DNA of 64,000 nucleotides from NCBI GenBank assembly GCA_025998675.1, contig AP024673.1, positions 1,577,221 to 1,641,220 on the forward strand. Direction: 5' to 3'. The notes beneath the pieces are model-generated. The model was not told the origin of the DNA. It was given only the letters and a program-made list of their open reading frames with translations, and made no database searches. Of the stretch, positions 1-7,548 are shown piece by piece. The position numbers were made by a program, and so were the translations under genes. The stretch is from Fimbriimonadales bacterium. GTDB lineage: Bacteria; Armatimonadota; Fimbriimonadia; Fimbriimonadales; GBS-DC. Numbering within the stretch: position 1 is the first letter of the stretch; each line of letters starts with the position of its first letter.

Positions 1-617
1 ATGGGCGTCGCCAGAAACGCGACCAGCCCTGCCAGCGCCCCCGAAGCGCACACCGTGCGCAGCGCGTAGCCCGTTTCCAGAGACCCCCGCGCCAGCCCCC
101 ACTCCAGCCGATGGCTCGCCAGCATCAGAAACAGTACGCCCAGCAGCATCAGCGCGAACAGCCACAGAATCTGCGTCGCCAGCATGTAGGTCGCCACCAG
201 ACCAAACAGCGCCAGCGCGGGCACGCTCTGGAACACCAGCGCGTTCATCGTGACCATCAATGCGCTACGCAGACACAGATACCAGAGGAACGACAGGCTG
301 AGATAGTTTTCGATGGAGGAGTCCAGCCCGACGCCGACGAGGCTGTTGAGAAAGCCCTGCCCCGTCAGGCACAGAAACGCCAGCGCGCCGTCCAGGAAAC
401 CGTACACCATCCGCGCGCCTTCCGAGAGGGGGAACCGACTCGCCCACGCGCTTGCGCCCACCCCCAGCGTCGCCAGCATGAGAAACGGAACCACCGAGAA
501 CTCCGTGACGCGCGCCAGTTGCACCACCAGCACACACGCCACTGTGAGCAACCATGCCGCGCCATACGCTGTGAGAGGAGGCGACGCACTCTTTGAAACC
601 GTTCGTTCCAGCGCCAT
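1..617 (-). CDS. Integral membrane protein, N-terminal part (runs off the window)
   Basis: This reading frame opens at the ATG at 617 on the minus strand and is still open at base 1, giving at least 205 residues. The protein is almost entirely hydrophobic, with about six membrane segments separated by short loops and no catalytic motif in the visible part. The layout is compatible with the membrane N-terminus of a TgpA-like transglutaminase or another multi-pass protein, but that is a guess. A -10-like TATAAC (minus strand, 628-623) lies 5 nt before the ATG, with a TAGAAT 8 nt further upstream, and no Shine-Dalgarno is visible. The gene diverges from the secreted protein gene at 740. Confidence 0.6.
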   Translation of the reverse strand, partial: MALERTVSKSASPPLTAYGAAWLLTVACVLVVQLARVTEFSVVPFLMLATLGVGASAWASRFPLSEGARMVYGFLDGALAFLCLTGQGFLNSLVGVGLDSSIENYLSLSFLWYLCLRSALMVTMNALVFQSVPALALFGLVATYMLATQILWLFALMLLGVLFLMLASHRLEWGLARGSLETGYALRTVCASGALAGLVAFLATP

Positions 618-739
618 CAGTAGTTATACGATTCTACCCCAGACAAAGTTCGCAACACGCCCCAGCGGTCGAACCGTCGAAAAGTGTGGTATACTTTGAA
701 AAGGGGGAACGGCAACCCCGCCTACTGGAGGAGACCGCT

Positions 740-1423
740 ATGAGACAAATAGGTTTACTCATTGCAACGCTGACTTTAGCTACGCTTGCGCCGCTGTGGG
801 CGCAGGAGGGTAAAGACGAGAAAGCCGCGCCGGGCGCCGTTGTGCAGGCGCAGCCCCAGCCCCAACCCGCGCGCGGCGATGTGCTGGCGCCCGCCAACCT
901 CGCCACACGGCTCAACCTCACGGAAGAGCAGCGCGCCCGTATCGATGGACTCTGGAAGCAATACAACGACCGCAGCGAGCAAATCCGACGCGACACCTCG
1001 CTCACCGCAGAGCAGCGCATCGTGCGCCTGCGCCAGGCGCGCGAGGAGTATGTGCGCCTGATCCGAACCGTCCTCAACGAGGAGCAGCTCAAGAAGTTTG
1101 AAGCGCTGCTGGAGGAGCAATCGCCCGCGCTTGGGAGCCTCGCGGATATGCGCCTCAGCCCTGAGCAGATGGAGAAAATCCGCGAAATCGTGCAGCGCTA
1201 CAACAAAATCCGCCAGCAGATTACCCAGGACGCCTCACTCACGCCCGACCAGCGCGCCCGCCGCCTGCAGGAGGTCAACGAGCAGATGATGCAGGAAATC
1301 CGCAACGCGCTGCCCAAGAATCTGCAGGAGCGCTGGGACAAGGCGCGCCAGCGCGACCAGCAGCAACAGCAGCAGGGCGAGAAAAAAGAGGAAAAGAAGG
1401 AGAACCCTCCACAGAATCCGTGA
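740..1423 (+). CDS. Secreted helical protein with two LTxEQ repeats
   Basis: The product is 227 residues. It starts with a clear signal peptide (MRQIGLLIATLTLATLAPLWA) and is then charged and helical. Two halves repeat the pattern 'LTEEQRARIDGLWKQY / LSPEQMEKIREIVQRY', each followed by an 'SLTxxQRxxRLxxxxEE' helix, and the tail is rich in Gln, Lys and Glu. This resembles periplasmic Spy/CpxP-like or generic Armatimonadota secreted proteins; no enzyme motif is present. The start at 740 was chosen because GGAGGAG lies just upstream and the signal peptide begins there; the open frame extends further upstream without such signals. An extended -10 (TGTGGTATACT, ending at 695) precedes it. Function unknown; probably envelope-associated. 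Confidence 0.75.
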   Translation: MRQIGLLIATLTLATLAPLWAQEGKDEKAAPGAVVQAQPQPQPARGDVLAPANLATRLNLTEEQRARIDGLWKQYNDRSEQIRRDTSLTAEQRIVRLRQAREEYVRLIRTVLNEEQLKKFEALLEEQSPALGSLADMRLSPEQMEKIREIVQRYNKIRQQITQDASLTPDQRARRLQEVNEQMMQEIRNALPKNLQERWDKARQRDQQQQQQGEKKEEKKENPPQNP

Positions 1424-1480
1424 ACACGCTCTGCCCTCCCAGCCGCGCCCACCCGCAGGGACGGCTGGGAGGCGTTAGTT

Positions 1481-1706
1481 ATACCAATCTGCTGGTCATA
1501 GTTCGCAAAACGGCGACGCTTGTAGCCCTCACCCCCTTTGTCCCCCTCTCCCAACGGGTTGGGAGAGGGGGATAGCGCATCGCGCGCCGCTCGCACGGCT
1601 CCCCTCTCCCGCCGCGCGGGAGAGGGGCTGGGGGTGAGGGCAACAGGGCGCGTGGCTCTGGCTGGAGACGCACGGTAATTACGAAATCTGACGCGCGGAT
1701 TGGTAT
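1481..1706. repeat. MITE-like element, copy B (ATACCAATC termini, CTCTCCC core)
   Basis: The element opens with ATACCAATCTGCTGGTCATA and closes with GACGCGCGGATTGGTAT, which are imperfect inverted termini. Inside lie two nested hairpins: CCCTCTCCCAAC/GTTGGGAGAGGG and CCCCTCTCCCGC/GCGGGAGAGGGG, enclosed by GCCCTCACCCCC/GGGGGTGAGGGC. A near copy in the opposite sense lies at 60368-60590. The right end is 3 nt from the stop codon of the next gene, so it sits between two convergent genes and could serve as a terminator. It has no coding capacity. Confidence 0.8.
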
Positions 1707-1709
1707 TAG

Positions 1710-2423
1710 CTACCTCCTGCAGGCGTTCACAAAACTCTCGAACAGGGCGCGTGTGGCGGGCGCATCGGGATCGCGCTCCGGATGCCACTGTACCCCAATC
1801 AGAAACGGGTGATCGGGGTCTTCAATCGCCTCCACGACTCCGTCGGGCGAATAGGCGGTAATGACCAGCCCTCTACCCACTGCGCGAATCGCCTGATGAT
1901 GCGCGCTCACGCTCTCGAAGCGCGTCTGCCCCACTAACTGCGCCAGCTTCGAATCGGGCGCGACTTCCACAAAGTGGCGCGGGAACGGCTCCTCTTTGGA
2001 GGCGCGCTGGTGCTTCAGGCTCACGCTCGGCAAATCTGGCAGGTGCTGATAGAGCGACCCGCCCCGCCACACATTCAGTAGCTGGCAGCCGTAGCAAATC
2101 CCCAGAATCGGCTTGCGCCGCGCCTCAAACGCCCGCAGCAACGCCCATTCCATATCGAATCGCGCCGCGTTCACCAGCTCCGCCTTCGGATGGAGCGGCT
2201 CGCCGTAGTGCTTCGGGTCTATGTCGTCCCCGCCCGGAATGAGCAATCCGTCCAGATGCTCCGCCAGCGCGTCGGCGTCGGCGCCTGGCGGAATCAGTAC
2301 CGCCACGCCGCCCGCACGAACCACCGAGCGTGCGTAGGCGTCGTTCAGGCTGACCTGCCCGCTAATCTCGTCGACGGTGTTCCAGTTCGTGGTAATCCCT
2401 ATCAGTGGTTTCGCTTCGCGCAT
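1710..2423 (-). CDS. Gamma-glutamyl-gamma-aminobutyrate hydrolase-like class I glutamine amidotransferase
   Basis: The 237-residue protein belongs to peptidase family C26 (PuuD-like), which cleaves gamma-glutamyl amide bonds. The nucleophile is Cys110 in GICYGCQ (usually GICRG), and the His-Glu pair lies in QWHPE near residue 214; the LIPGGDDIDP segment is also typical. Length matches the family. Substrate is uncertain because no polyamine genes are nearby. The ATG at 2423 lies 7 nt after a TATACT hexamer (2436-2431) without any Shine-Dalgarno, which indicates a leaderless transcript. The stop codon abuts the MITE at 1481-1706. Confidence 0.85.
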   Translation of the reverse strand: MREAKPLIGITTNWNTVDEISGQVSLNDAYARSVVRAGGVAVLIPPGADADALAEHLDGLLIPGGDDIDPKHYGEPLHPKAELVNAARFDMEWALLRAFEARRKPILGICYGCQLLNVWRGGSLYQHLPDLPSVSLKHQRASKEEPFPRHFVEVAPDSKLAQLVGQTRFESVSAHHQAIRAVGRGLVITAYSPDGVVEAIEDPDHPFLIGVQWHPERDPDAPATRALFESFVNACRR

Positions 2424-2436
2424 CGCCTGAAGTATA
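2424..2436 (-). promoter_or_regulatory. Leaderless-type -10 for the C26 amidotransferase
   Basis: TATACT at 2436-2431 is followed by 7 nt and then the ATG at 2423. Transcription would be expected to begin at or within one or two bases of the start codon. Confidence 0.6.
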
Positions 2437-2512
2437 CCACTCGAAAAAAATGAGCGACGCTGTCGAAAGGAGGATCAAAGCCCAGCGCCGCTGACATCTA
2501 TCAATTCGCCCT

Positions 2513-2539
2513 GTGGAACGCCCTTGCAGGGCATTCCAC
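2513..2539. repeat. Palindrome at left foot of IS copy 1
   Basis: A 27-bp near-perfect hairpin (arms GTGGAACGCCCT and AGGGCATTCCAC) abuts the IS end. Its last 25 bases reappear 1 bp beyond the other IS end at 4170-4194. The 2424-2512 stretch upstream contains nothing else that I recognise. Confidence 0.8.
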
Positions 2540-4168
2540 TGATGTTTGTCATTTCCATCAGGCGTGAACATATGCCGCAGACCCCAGAATCCACCCAAAA
2601 GTCCGCTCAAAACGCCCCACAAAACCCCAAAAACACCCCCAAACACACCCAATCCCTCACCAACGAAACGCCCCCAACCAGATCCATAGCCCCTCCCGAC
2701 ACCACCAACACCCACACAACCCATTTTTCGCCCCTTTACCCAAACAGCACCCACAGCCCCCTGAAGCCCAGTTTTCCAACAACACCCCCCAACGAACATC
2801 CCGCAACACCTCCCGCAAAGTCCAACGACGCTCACCCCCAGCCCGCAACCACCCCCACGCCCGATACCCGCTCAACACCAACACCCCATACACCCACGCG
2901 CTCCACGACACGCTCCGCTCCCCACTCACCAACCCCCAGCACGGCTTCTCCCCCAGCCCAAACCCGCTCTTGAGGCTCCGAAAACACACCTCTATCTCCC
3001 AACGCTGCCACAACAACCCCACCAACCGCTCCAACGCCAACGGCAACTGCCAGCCCCCCTGACCATCCCCAACCGCTTGCACCCAGAACGCCTGCGGCGC
3101 ACGGGTCTTCTCTCGCTTGCGCCGCTTGCGACGCCCCCGCACAAGAATCACGAAAAACACCGGCGCCCCCCAGTCTTTGCGACGACACGGACCCAGCACC
3201 CGCACAGGAACCCGTATCGCGCGCCCCCGCGCGTGTATCTGAACCATCTGCCAGCCTGTGCGCCCCTGCCACACCTCGCACGGACGCCACCAACGCGCCC
3301 CATACACCCGCCGACGCCCCCGACCCGTGTGCGCCTCAGGCAGGTCGCACCAGAGCGAGTCGCGCCGCGCACGGGCACAACAGACCGTGTTGGGCAACAG
3401 CAGCGTACCCCACGCTTTCGTGTCGCCCCGCCCGTCGCCGACGCAGACCAACAACTGCTGCGTGCGCCCTGCCGCATCCAGCGTCGCACGCACCCGTCGC
3501 ACGCCTTCTATCCAGCCCGCTATCTCCGAGCGACGGGAACCCTCTTGGGCACGGGCGCAGCGTTGGGAGAATGCAGGCAGCCACTCAATCGGGACGCAGC
3601 GGGCGTTGCCGTCGTCGGGGGGCACAAGCGCGCCGAGCATCACAAAGCTCTGCGCCCAGCGTAGTCCGCGCGCGAAGGGGGCGTTTTGAGGGTTTTGTCG
3701 CCAGAAGGCGCCGGGAATAGACTTGCCTGTTCGGGGGACGGTCGTGCCGTCGGCGATGACGCAGTAGGGCTGTTCGGGCGGGCAGTGTTGGAGGGTGTGC
3801 AGGCGCAGGGTGTGAAAAGCGTCGTCGGGTTGGAAGTAGCGTTGGAAGAGGCGATAGGCGGCGGGGCGTGGGTGGGTTCGGTGGGGCTGGTGGGTGCGTT
3901 CCAGTTGGGCGATGGTTTTGTGGGTGGGTGCGAGGAGTTCGGCGTAGAGGAGTTGTCGGAGGGTTTGGTTAGGTTCTGGGCGTTGGGTGCGTGTGGGGAG
4001 TTGTTGGAGGAGTTGCTGGAGGTGGTATACTGGGTGTGTTATTGGGTTAGCTCCATCGGGTTGCTCCTGTGTGTGGATTGGTGTTTTCATAGTGTGCAGG
4101 AGATACCCGATGGAGCGTTTTTCTGTCAAGGGGTGGGCGCAGCGGGTGAGGAGAAATGACAAACATCA
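2540..4168 (-). mobile_element. IS4-like insertion sequence, copy 1 (1629 bp)
   Basis: The element has perfect 15-bp inverted termini (TGATGTTTGTCATTT ... AAATGACAAACATCA); adding the flanking C and G makes them 16 bp. It has exactly the same length as the copy at 29583-31211, in opposite orientation, and differs from it by only a handful of bases. It contains one transposase gene on the minus strand. Both flanks carry the same 25-bp palindrome, which is longer than the usual target duplication of IS4 relatives. The copies' near identity implies recent movement. Confidence 0.93.
2657..4090 (-). CDS. IS4-superfamily DDE transposase, copy 1
   Basis: The protein cuts and rejoins the element's ends. 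DDE-type motifs are visible: VIADGTTVPRTGKSIPGA around the first Asp, VCVGDGRGD around the second, and RWEIEVCFRSLKSGFGLGE near the C-terminus, which matches the Y/W-R-E-K signature of IS4 relatives. The ATG at 4090 gives 477 residues; a TTG at 4162 would extend it to 501 but lies inside the terminal repeat. The start sits in the loop of a long imperfect hairpin. Base use is peculiar: the first part of the coding strand is C/A-rich and the last part G/T-rich, unlike neighbours. It appears intact. Confidence 0.88.
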   Translation of the reverse strand: MKTPIHTQEQPDGANPITHPVYHLQQLLQQLPTRTQRPEPNQTLRQLLYAELLAPTHKTIAQLERTHQPHRTHPRPAAYRLFQRYFQPDDAFHTLRLHTLQHCPPEQPYCVIADGTTVPRTGKSIPGAFWRQNPQNAPFARGLRWAQSFVMLGALVPPDDGNARCVPIEWLPAFSQRCARAQEGSRRSEIAGWIEGVRRVRATLDAAGRTQQLLVCVGDGRGDTKAWGTLLLPNTVCCARARRDSLWCDLPEAHTGRGRRRVYGARWWRPCEVWQGRTGWQMVQIHARGRAIRVPVRVLGPCRRKDWGAPVFFVILVRGRRKRRKREKTRAPQAFWVQAVGDGQGGWQLPLALERLVGLLWQRWEIEVCFRSLKSGFGLGEKPCWGLVSGERSVSWSAWVYGVLVLSGYRAWGWLRAGGERRWTLREVLRDVRWGVLLENWASGGCGCCLGKGAKNGLCGCWWCREGLWIWLGAFRW

Positions 4169-4169
4169 G

Positions 4170-4194
4170 GGAACGCCCTTGCAGGGCATTCCAC
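4170..4194. repeat. Palindrome at right foot of IS copy 1
   Basis: These 25 bp (GGAACGCCCTTGC then AGGGCATTCCAC arm) repeat the left-foot palindrome at 2515-2539. A single G separates this copy from the IS terminus. The following 100 bp up to the ndh promoter hold no recognisable feature. Confidence 0.8.
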
Positions 4195-4294
4195 CCTATT
4201 AAGACTCGAAACCGCGCCAAAACCGGACAGCGAATTCGGCAATTTTCGGGGAATTTGCCGCAATTGGGCTGCCTGCAGGGATGCTCCTGATGGG

Positions 4295-4306
4295 TATACT
4301 TATGTT
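4295..4306 (+). promoter_or_regulatory. Leaderless-type -10 that sets the ndh start
   Basis: GGGTATACT ends at 4300 and is followed by 6 nt and the GTG at 4307. An ATG at 4302 is out of frame and stops after seven codons, so GTG is the likely start. Confidence 0.6.
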
Positions 4307-5629
4307 GTGGCTCGTCCGCATGTAGTGATTATTGGCGGCGGTTTCGGTGGACTTCACGCAGCGCGCGAGTTGAAGCGAGCCGCTGTGGACATCACCCTGA
4401 TAGACAAGCGCAACTTCCACCTTTTTCAGCCGTTGCTGTACCAGGTCGCCACTGGAGGTTTGGGTCCTGCAGAGATTGCCGCGCCCCTACGCAGCCTGTT
4501 TCGCAGACAACCGAACATCAGGATACTGTGCGCCGAAGTGGTCGATATCGACCCTGAACGCCAGACCGTCGTACTCCATGATGGGCAGGCGTTGCACTGG
4601 GACTATCTGGTAATTGCGGCAGGCGCGTCCAGTAACTACTTCGGTAACGATTCGTGGGCGCCGTATGCGCCCGGTTTGAAGACAATAGAGGATGCGCAGG
4701 AGATACGGCGGCGTGTACTGAGCGCGCTGGAGACCGCAGAGCGCATCGAATCCGCCCAGGAGCGCAAGGCGTGGCTAACCTTCGTGGTGGTCGGCGGTGG
4801 ACCGACAGGGGTCGAGATGGCGGGCGCGCTGGCAGAGCTGGTGCATGTCACCGTGCGCGACGAGTATCGCGCGTTCGATCCGCGCACGGCGCGCGTGCTG
4901 CTGCTGGAGGGCGCGCCGCGCGTGCTAACGCCCTATCCTGAACCACTCAGTGAGAACGCGCGACAGTCCCTCCAGCAACTGGGCGTCGAGGTGATTACAG
5001 GCGCGATGGTACAGGAGATTACGCCCGACCACATCCTCTATACAGTCGGGGAAGAGACCTTCATCTTGCCCACGCGCACTGTGGTGTGGGCAGCAGGGGT
5101 GCGCGCCGCGCCGCTGGCGGCTATCCTCGCCCGATGCACCAATACGCCCACCGATCGCGGCGGGCGTCTCATCGTGGCGCCCGACCTATCACTGCCCGAT
5201 TATCCGAATATTTTTGTGATTGGCGACATGGCACACTTTGCGCACCAAACGGGCGCCCCACTGCCCGGCGTTGCGCCCGTCGCCATGCAACAGGGGCGCT
5301 ATGTCGCGCGTCGTATTCGTGGGCTGATTACAGGCGCCCCCGAGATGCCCCCATTCCACTACCACGAGCGGGGCAACATGGCGGTGATCGGGCGTAAAGC
5401 AGCAGTTGCGCAAATCGGGCGCCTGCATTTCACAGGCTGGTTTGCCTGGCTCATGTGGCTGTTTGTGCATCTGATGTTTCTGGTCGGTTTCGAGAACCGC
5501 CTGCTGGTGTTCGTCCAGTGGGCGTGGAACTACTTCACGCGCAACCGCCGCGCGCGCCTGATTCTGGGCGAGTCGCATCAGGAATCGCCCCGCGAATCGC
5601 TCACCCCTCAGCAACAAGCGCCGCGTTGA
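4307..5629 (+). CDS. ndh: Type II NADH dehydrogenase (NDH-2)
   Basis: This 440-residue flavoprotein passes electrons from NADH to quinone without pumping protons, at the inner face of the membrane. The FAD-binding motif VIIGGGFGGLHAARELK opens the protein, and the NADH-binding motif VVVGGGPTGVEMAGALAEL lies near residue 165. The IFVIGDMAHF segment and the PGVAPVAMQQGRYVA helix are family hallmarks. A hydrophobic C-terminal stretch (WFAWLMWLFVHLMFLVGF) should anchor it to the membrane. Length fits the family. The gene appears monocistronic, with its own leaderless-type promoter and GTG start, and ends before the MITE at 5693. Confidence 0.92.
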   Translation: MARPHVVIIGGGFGGLHAARELKRAAVDITLIDKRNFHLFQPLLYQVATGGLGPAEIAAPLRSLFRRQPNIRILCAEVVDIDPERQTVVLHDGQALHWDYLVIAAGASSNYFGNDSWAPYAPGLKTIEDAQEIRRRVLSALETAERIESAQERKAWLTFVVVGGGPTGVEMAGALAELVHVTVRDEYRAFDPRTARVLLLEGAPRVLTPYPEPLSENARQSLQQLGVEVITGAMVQEITPDHILYTVGEETFILPTRTVVWAAGVRAAPLAAILARCTNTPTDRGGRLIVAPDLSLPDYPNIFVIGDMAHFAHQTGAPLPGVAPVAMQQGRYVARRIRGLITGAPEMPPFHYHERGNMAVIGRKAAVAQIGRLHFTGWFAWLMWLFVHLMFLVGFENRLLVFVQWAWNYFTRNRRARLILGESHQESPRESLTPQQQAPR

Positions 5630-5692
5630 GCATGCGGCAGAGCCTCCAATCGATAGAGCGGAGCGACGCTTGAGTGGGCTGTCGCACGGCTC

Positions 5693-5867
5693 ATACCAAT
5701 CTGCTGGTCATAGTTCGCAAAACGGCGACTTATGGAGTGCGGAAGCGGAGCTTCCGCGCATGCTGAAGCTGCGCTTCAGCACTCCATAGTAGCGGGGTGC
5801 GGGCAACAAGCACGTCTCTGCGGGTGTGTGCGAGGGAATTTACGAACTCTGACTGCGCAGTTGGTAT
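5693..5867. repeat. MITE-like element, copy A (palindrome core)
   Basis: Its left end (ATACCAATCTGCTGGTCATA) is identical over 36 bp or so to that of the copy at 1481, and its right end reads TTTACGAACTCTGACTGC...TTGGTAT. The core differs completely: instead of the CTCTCCC hairpins it carries the GGAGTGCGG palindrome at 5733-5786. The right end lies 4 nt from the dnaX stop codon. Confidence 0.8.
5733..5786. repeat. GGAGTGCGG palindrome, copy 1
   Basis: A 54-bp composite palindrome, TGGAGTGCGGAAGC...GCTTCAGCACTCCA, made of two inner hairpins (GGAAGCGGAGCTTCC and GCTGAAGCTGCGCTTCAGC). Five copies occur in the window: here, 15882, 29532 (split by the IS), 54345 and 60258. Confidence 0.85.
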
Positions 5868-5871
5868 CACT

Positions 5872-7497
5872 TCACACCTCCTCTTCCACCTCGTGCCCGT
5901 TGAGGGCTTCCATCAGCGCGTCGGCGAGCGCGTCGCCTTCCAGCACGGGCGGCTCGACGACGGGCGGTGGGGGCGGCGGCTCTTCGGCGCGCGCCTCGCT
6001 GGAGTACGCCAGCTGCACCGCTGCGTTGGGCATCCCCAAAGCGGCGCGCACCTCGTTCATCAGGTTCGTCTCCCGACGCGCCTGCTGCTTGAAATACTCA
6101 TAGCCCAGCTGGGTCGGCATCACCAGGCGCACGAATTCGCCGTCCAGCTCGATACGCGAGCCGCGCAGGTGCATCCCCCCTATAGGACTGCGCTGTACGA
6201 GCTCCTCCACACGCTGTTGCCAGAGCCGATTCGCAGTCGCGGGGTCTATGGGCAGTTCCGTCGCTCCATCGGTGGGCGCAGAGGGGGCTGGAGACGCGGG
6301 CGCAGGCGTTGTCGGTTGGGCGGCGCGGGGCGTCGGGGTCGGCGCGGCGGCTTGAGCAACGGGCGCTGCCGATTGGGGGGCAGGCGCAACGGGCTGCGGC
6401 GCGACCAGCGGCTCGCTGGCAAGGCGCAGCAGGTACAGCTCCAGAATCGCGCGGGGCGAGCCAGAGGCGCGCATCTCGCTCAGGGCGCCCGCCATCTGCT
6501 CCCACCATGCCAGCAGGCGGGGCGCGCCCGCTCGACGCGCCTGCTCAATCATCGCGCTCCACTGTGTCGGGTCATACGCGCCCGACTTGTCCTGCGCGTG
6601 CAGCGCGGCTTGAATCAGCGCGCGCCAGTGCTGAATCAGCGATTCAGCGAACACGCGCGGCTCGCGCCCCAGCAGCATCTGCCCCTCCAGCAGCTGCAGC
6701 ACCCTGCCCGCGTCGCGCTCCAGCAGAGCGTCCGTGAGTTGCATCAGCGTCTCGTCTTCCAGCATCCCCAGCGCGTTGTAGACCGTCTGGGGCGTGATTC
6801 TGCCCTCTTCGCTGAAGGCAATCACCTGCTCCAGTGCGGTGAGCGCGTCGCGCCACGAGCCGTCCGCCGCGCGCGCCACCAGATGCAACGCCGCAGGCTC
6901 CGCCTGCAGCCCCTCCTGCTCCAGCACCTGCTGCAGCCGCCGCGTGATGTCGGCAATCGTGCCCCGATGGAAATCGAACCGCTGGCAGCGCGAGCGTATC
7001 GTCGGCGGCACGCGATGGAACTCCGTCGTCGCCAGAATGAAAATCACATGCGCGGGCGGCTCCTCAATTGTCTTCAGCAGCGCGTCGAACGCCTTCGCCG
7101 AGAGGTCATGCACCTCGTCGATGATGTAAATCTTGTAGCGCGCCTCCATCGGGGGATACTTCGCGTTCTCGATAATCGAGGTGCGCACATCGTCGATGCT
7201 GGTCTCCGACGCGGCGTCCATCTCCACCACATCGACGCAGTTGCCTTCCTGAATCGCGCGGCAGAATCGGCACTCTTTGCACGGGTTCGGCGTGGGACCC
7301 TGCTCGCAGTTGAGCGCTTTGGCGAGCAGGCGCGCGGTGGAGGTCTTGCCCGTGCCGCGCGGACCGCAGAACAGGTACGCATGCGCCAGCCGACCCTGCT
7401 GAATCGCGTTCCGCAGGGTGACCGTCACATGGGACTGCCCCATCAACTCCTCGAAATCCTGCGCCCGATACTTGCGGTAGAGGCTGATATACGCCAC
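5872..7497 (-). CDS. dnaX: DNA polymerase III subunits gamma/tau
   Basis: DnaX is the ATPase of the clamp loader that places the sliding clamp on DNA. The AAA+ core shows LYRKYRAQDF, Walker A GPRGTGKTS at about residues 45-53, a zinc-binding Cys cluster (CEQGPTPNPCKECRFC), Walker B IYIIDEVHDL and the sensor segment TIRSRCQRF. A Pro/Ala-rich linker then leads to a C-terminal domain. The GTG at 7497 is preferred to the ATG at 7521 because TACAAT (7510-7505) ends 7 nt before it and the product then begins MAYISLYRKYR as in other DnaX proteins. No A-run for programmed frameshifting to make gamma was seen. It diverges from serC. Confidence 0.93.
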   Translation of the reverse strand: MAYISLYRKYRAQDFEELMGQSHVTVTLRNAIQQGRLAHAYLFCGPRGTGKTSTARLLAKALNCEQGPTPNPCKECRFCRAIQEGNCVDVVEMDAASETSIDDVRTSIIENAKYPPMEARYKIYIIDEVHDLSAKAFDALLKTIEEPPAHVIFILATTEFHRVPPTIRSRCQRFDFHRGTIADITRRLQQVLEQEGLQAEPAALHLVARAADGSWRDALTALEQVIAFSEEGRITPQTVYNALGMLEDETLMQLTDALLERDAGRVLQLLEGQMLLGREPRVFAESLIQHWRALIQAALHAQDKSGAYDPTQWSAMIEQARRAGAPRLLAWWEQMAGALSEMRASGSPRAILELYLLRLASEPLVAPQPVAPAPQSAAPVAQAAAPTPTPRAAQPTTPAPASPAPSAPTDGATELPIDPATANRLWQQRVEELVQRSPIGGMHLRGSRIELDGEFVRLVMPTQLGYEYFKQQARRETNLMNEVRAALGMPNAAVQLAYSSEARAEEPPPPPPVVEPPVLEGDALADALMEALNGHEVEEEV

Positions 7498-7510
7498 GGG
7501 GCTAATTGTA
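7498..7510 (-). promoter_or_regulatory. Leaderless-type -10 that decides the dnaX start
   Basis: GGTACAAT (hexamer 7510-7505) lies inside the codons of the longer alternative frame and ends 7 nt before GTG 7497, the spacing seen at many other starts in this window. Confidence 0.6.
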
Positions 7511-7548
7511 CCTGCGCCCATCAGGTATCCTTACACGGGAGGACAACG

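Noticed and set aside
2524-2973. Proline/threonine-rich plus-strand open frame at the IS end
   Set aside because: It is antisense to the transposase and results from the G/T-rich 3' half of that gene.
5752-5830. Short conserved peptides of the type MECGSGASA or VWSAEAEL in several places
   Set aside because: They are translations of the GGAGTGCGG palindrome in different frames and not genes, except where the repeat lies inside the fusion gene at 15558.
7260-7330. Programmed frameshift in dnaX for the gamma form
   Set aside because: No A-rich slippery run and no following stop codon arrangement were found in the coding strand.
5797-7548. Very long plus-strand open frame running into serC (would give a 946-residue protein)
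   Set aside because: It is antisense to dnaX and crosses the MITE; only the serC part from 7549 has protein-family motifs and a ribosome site.
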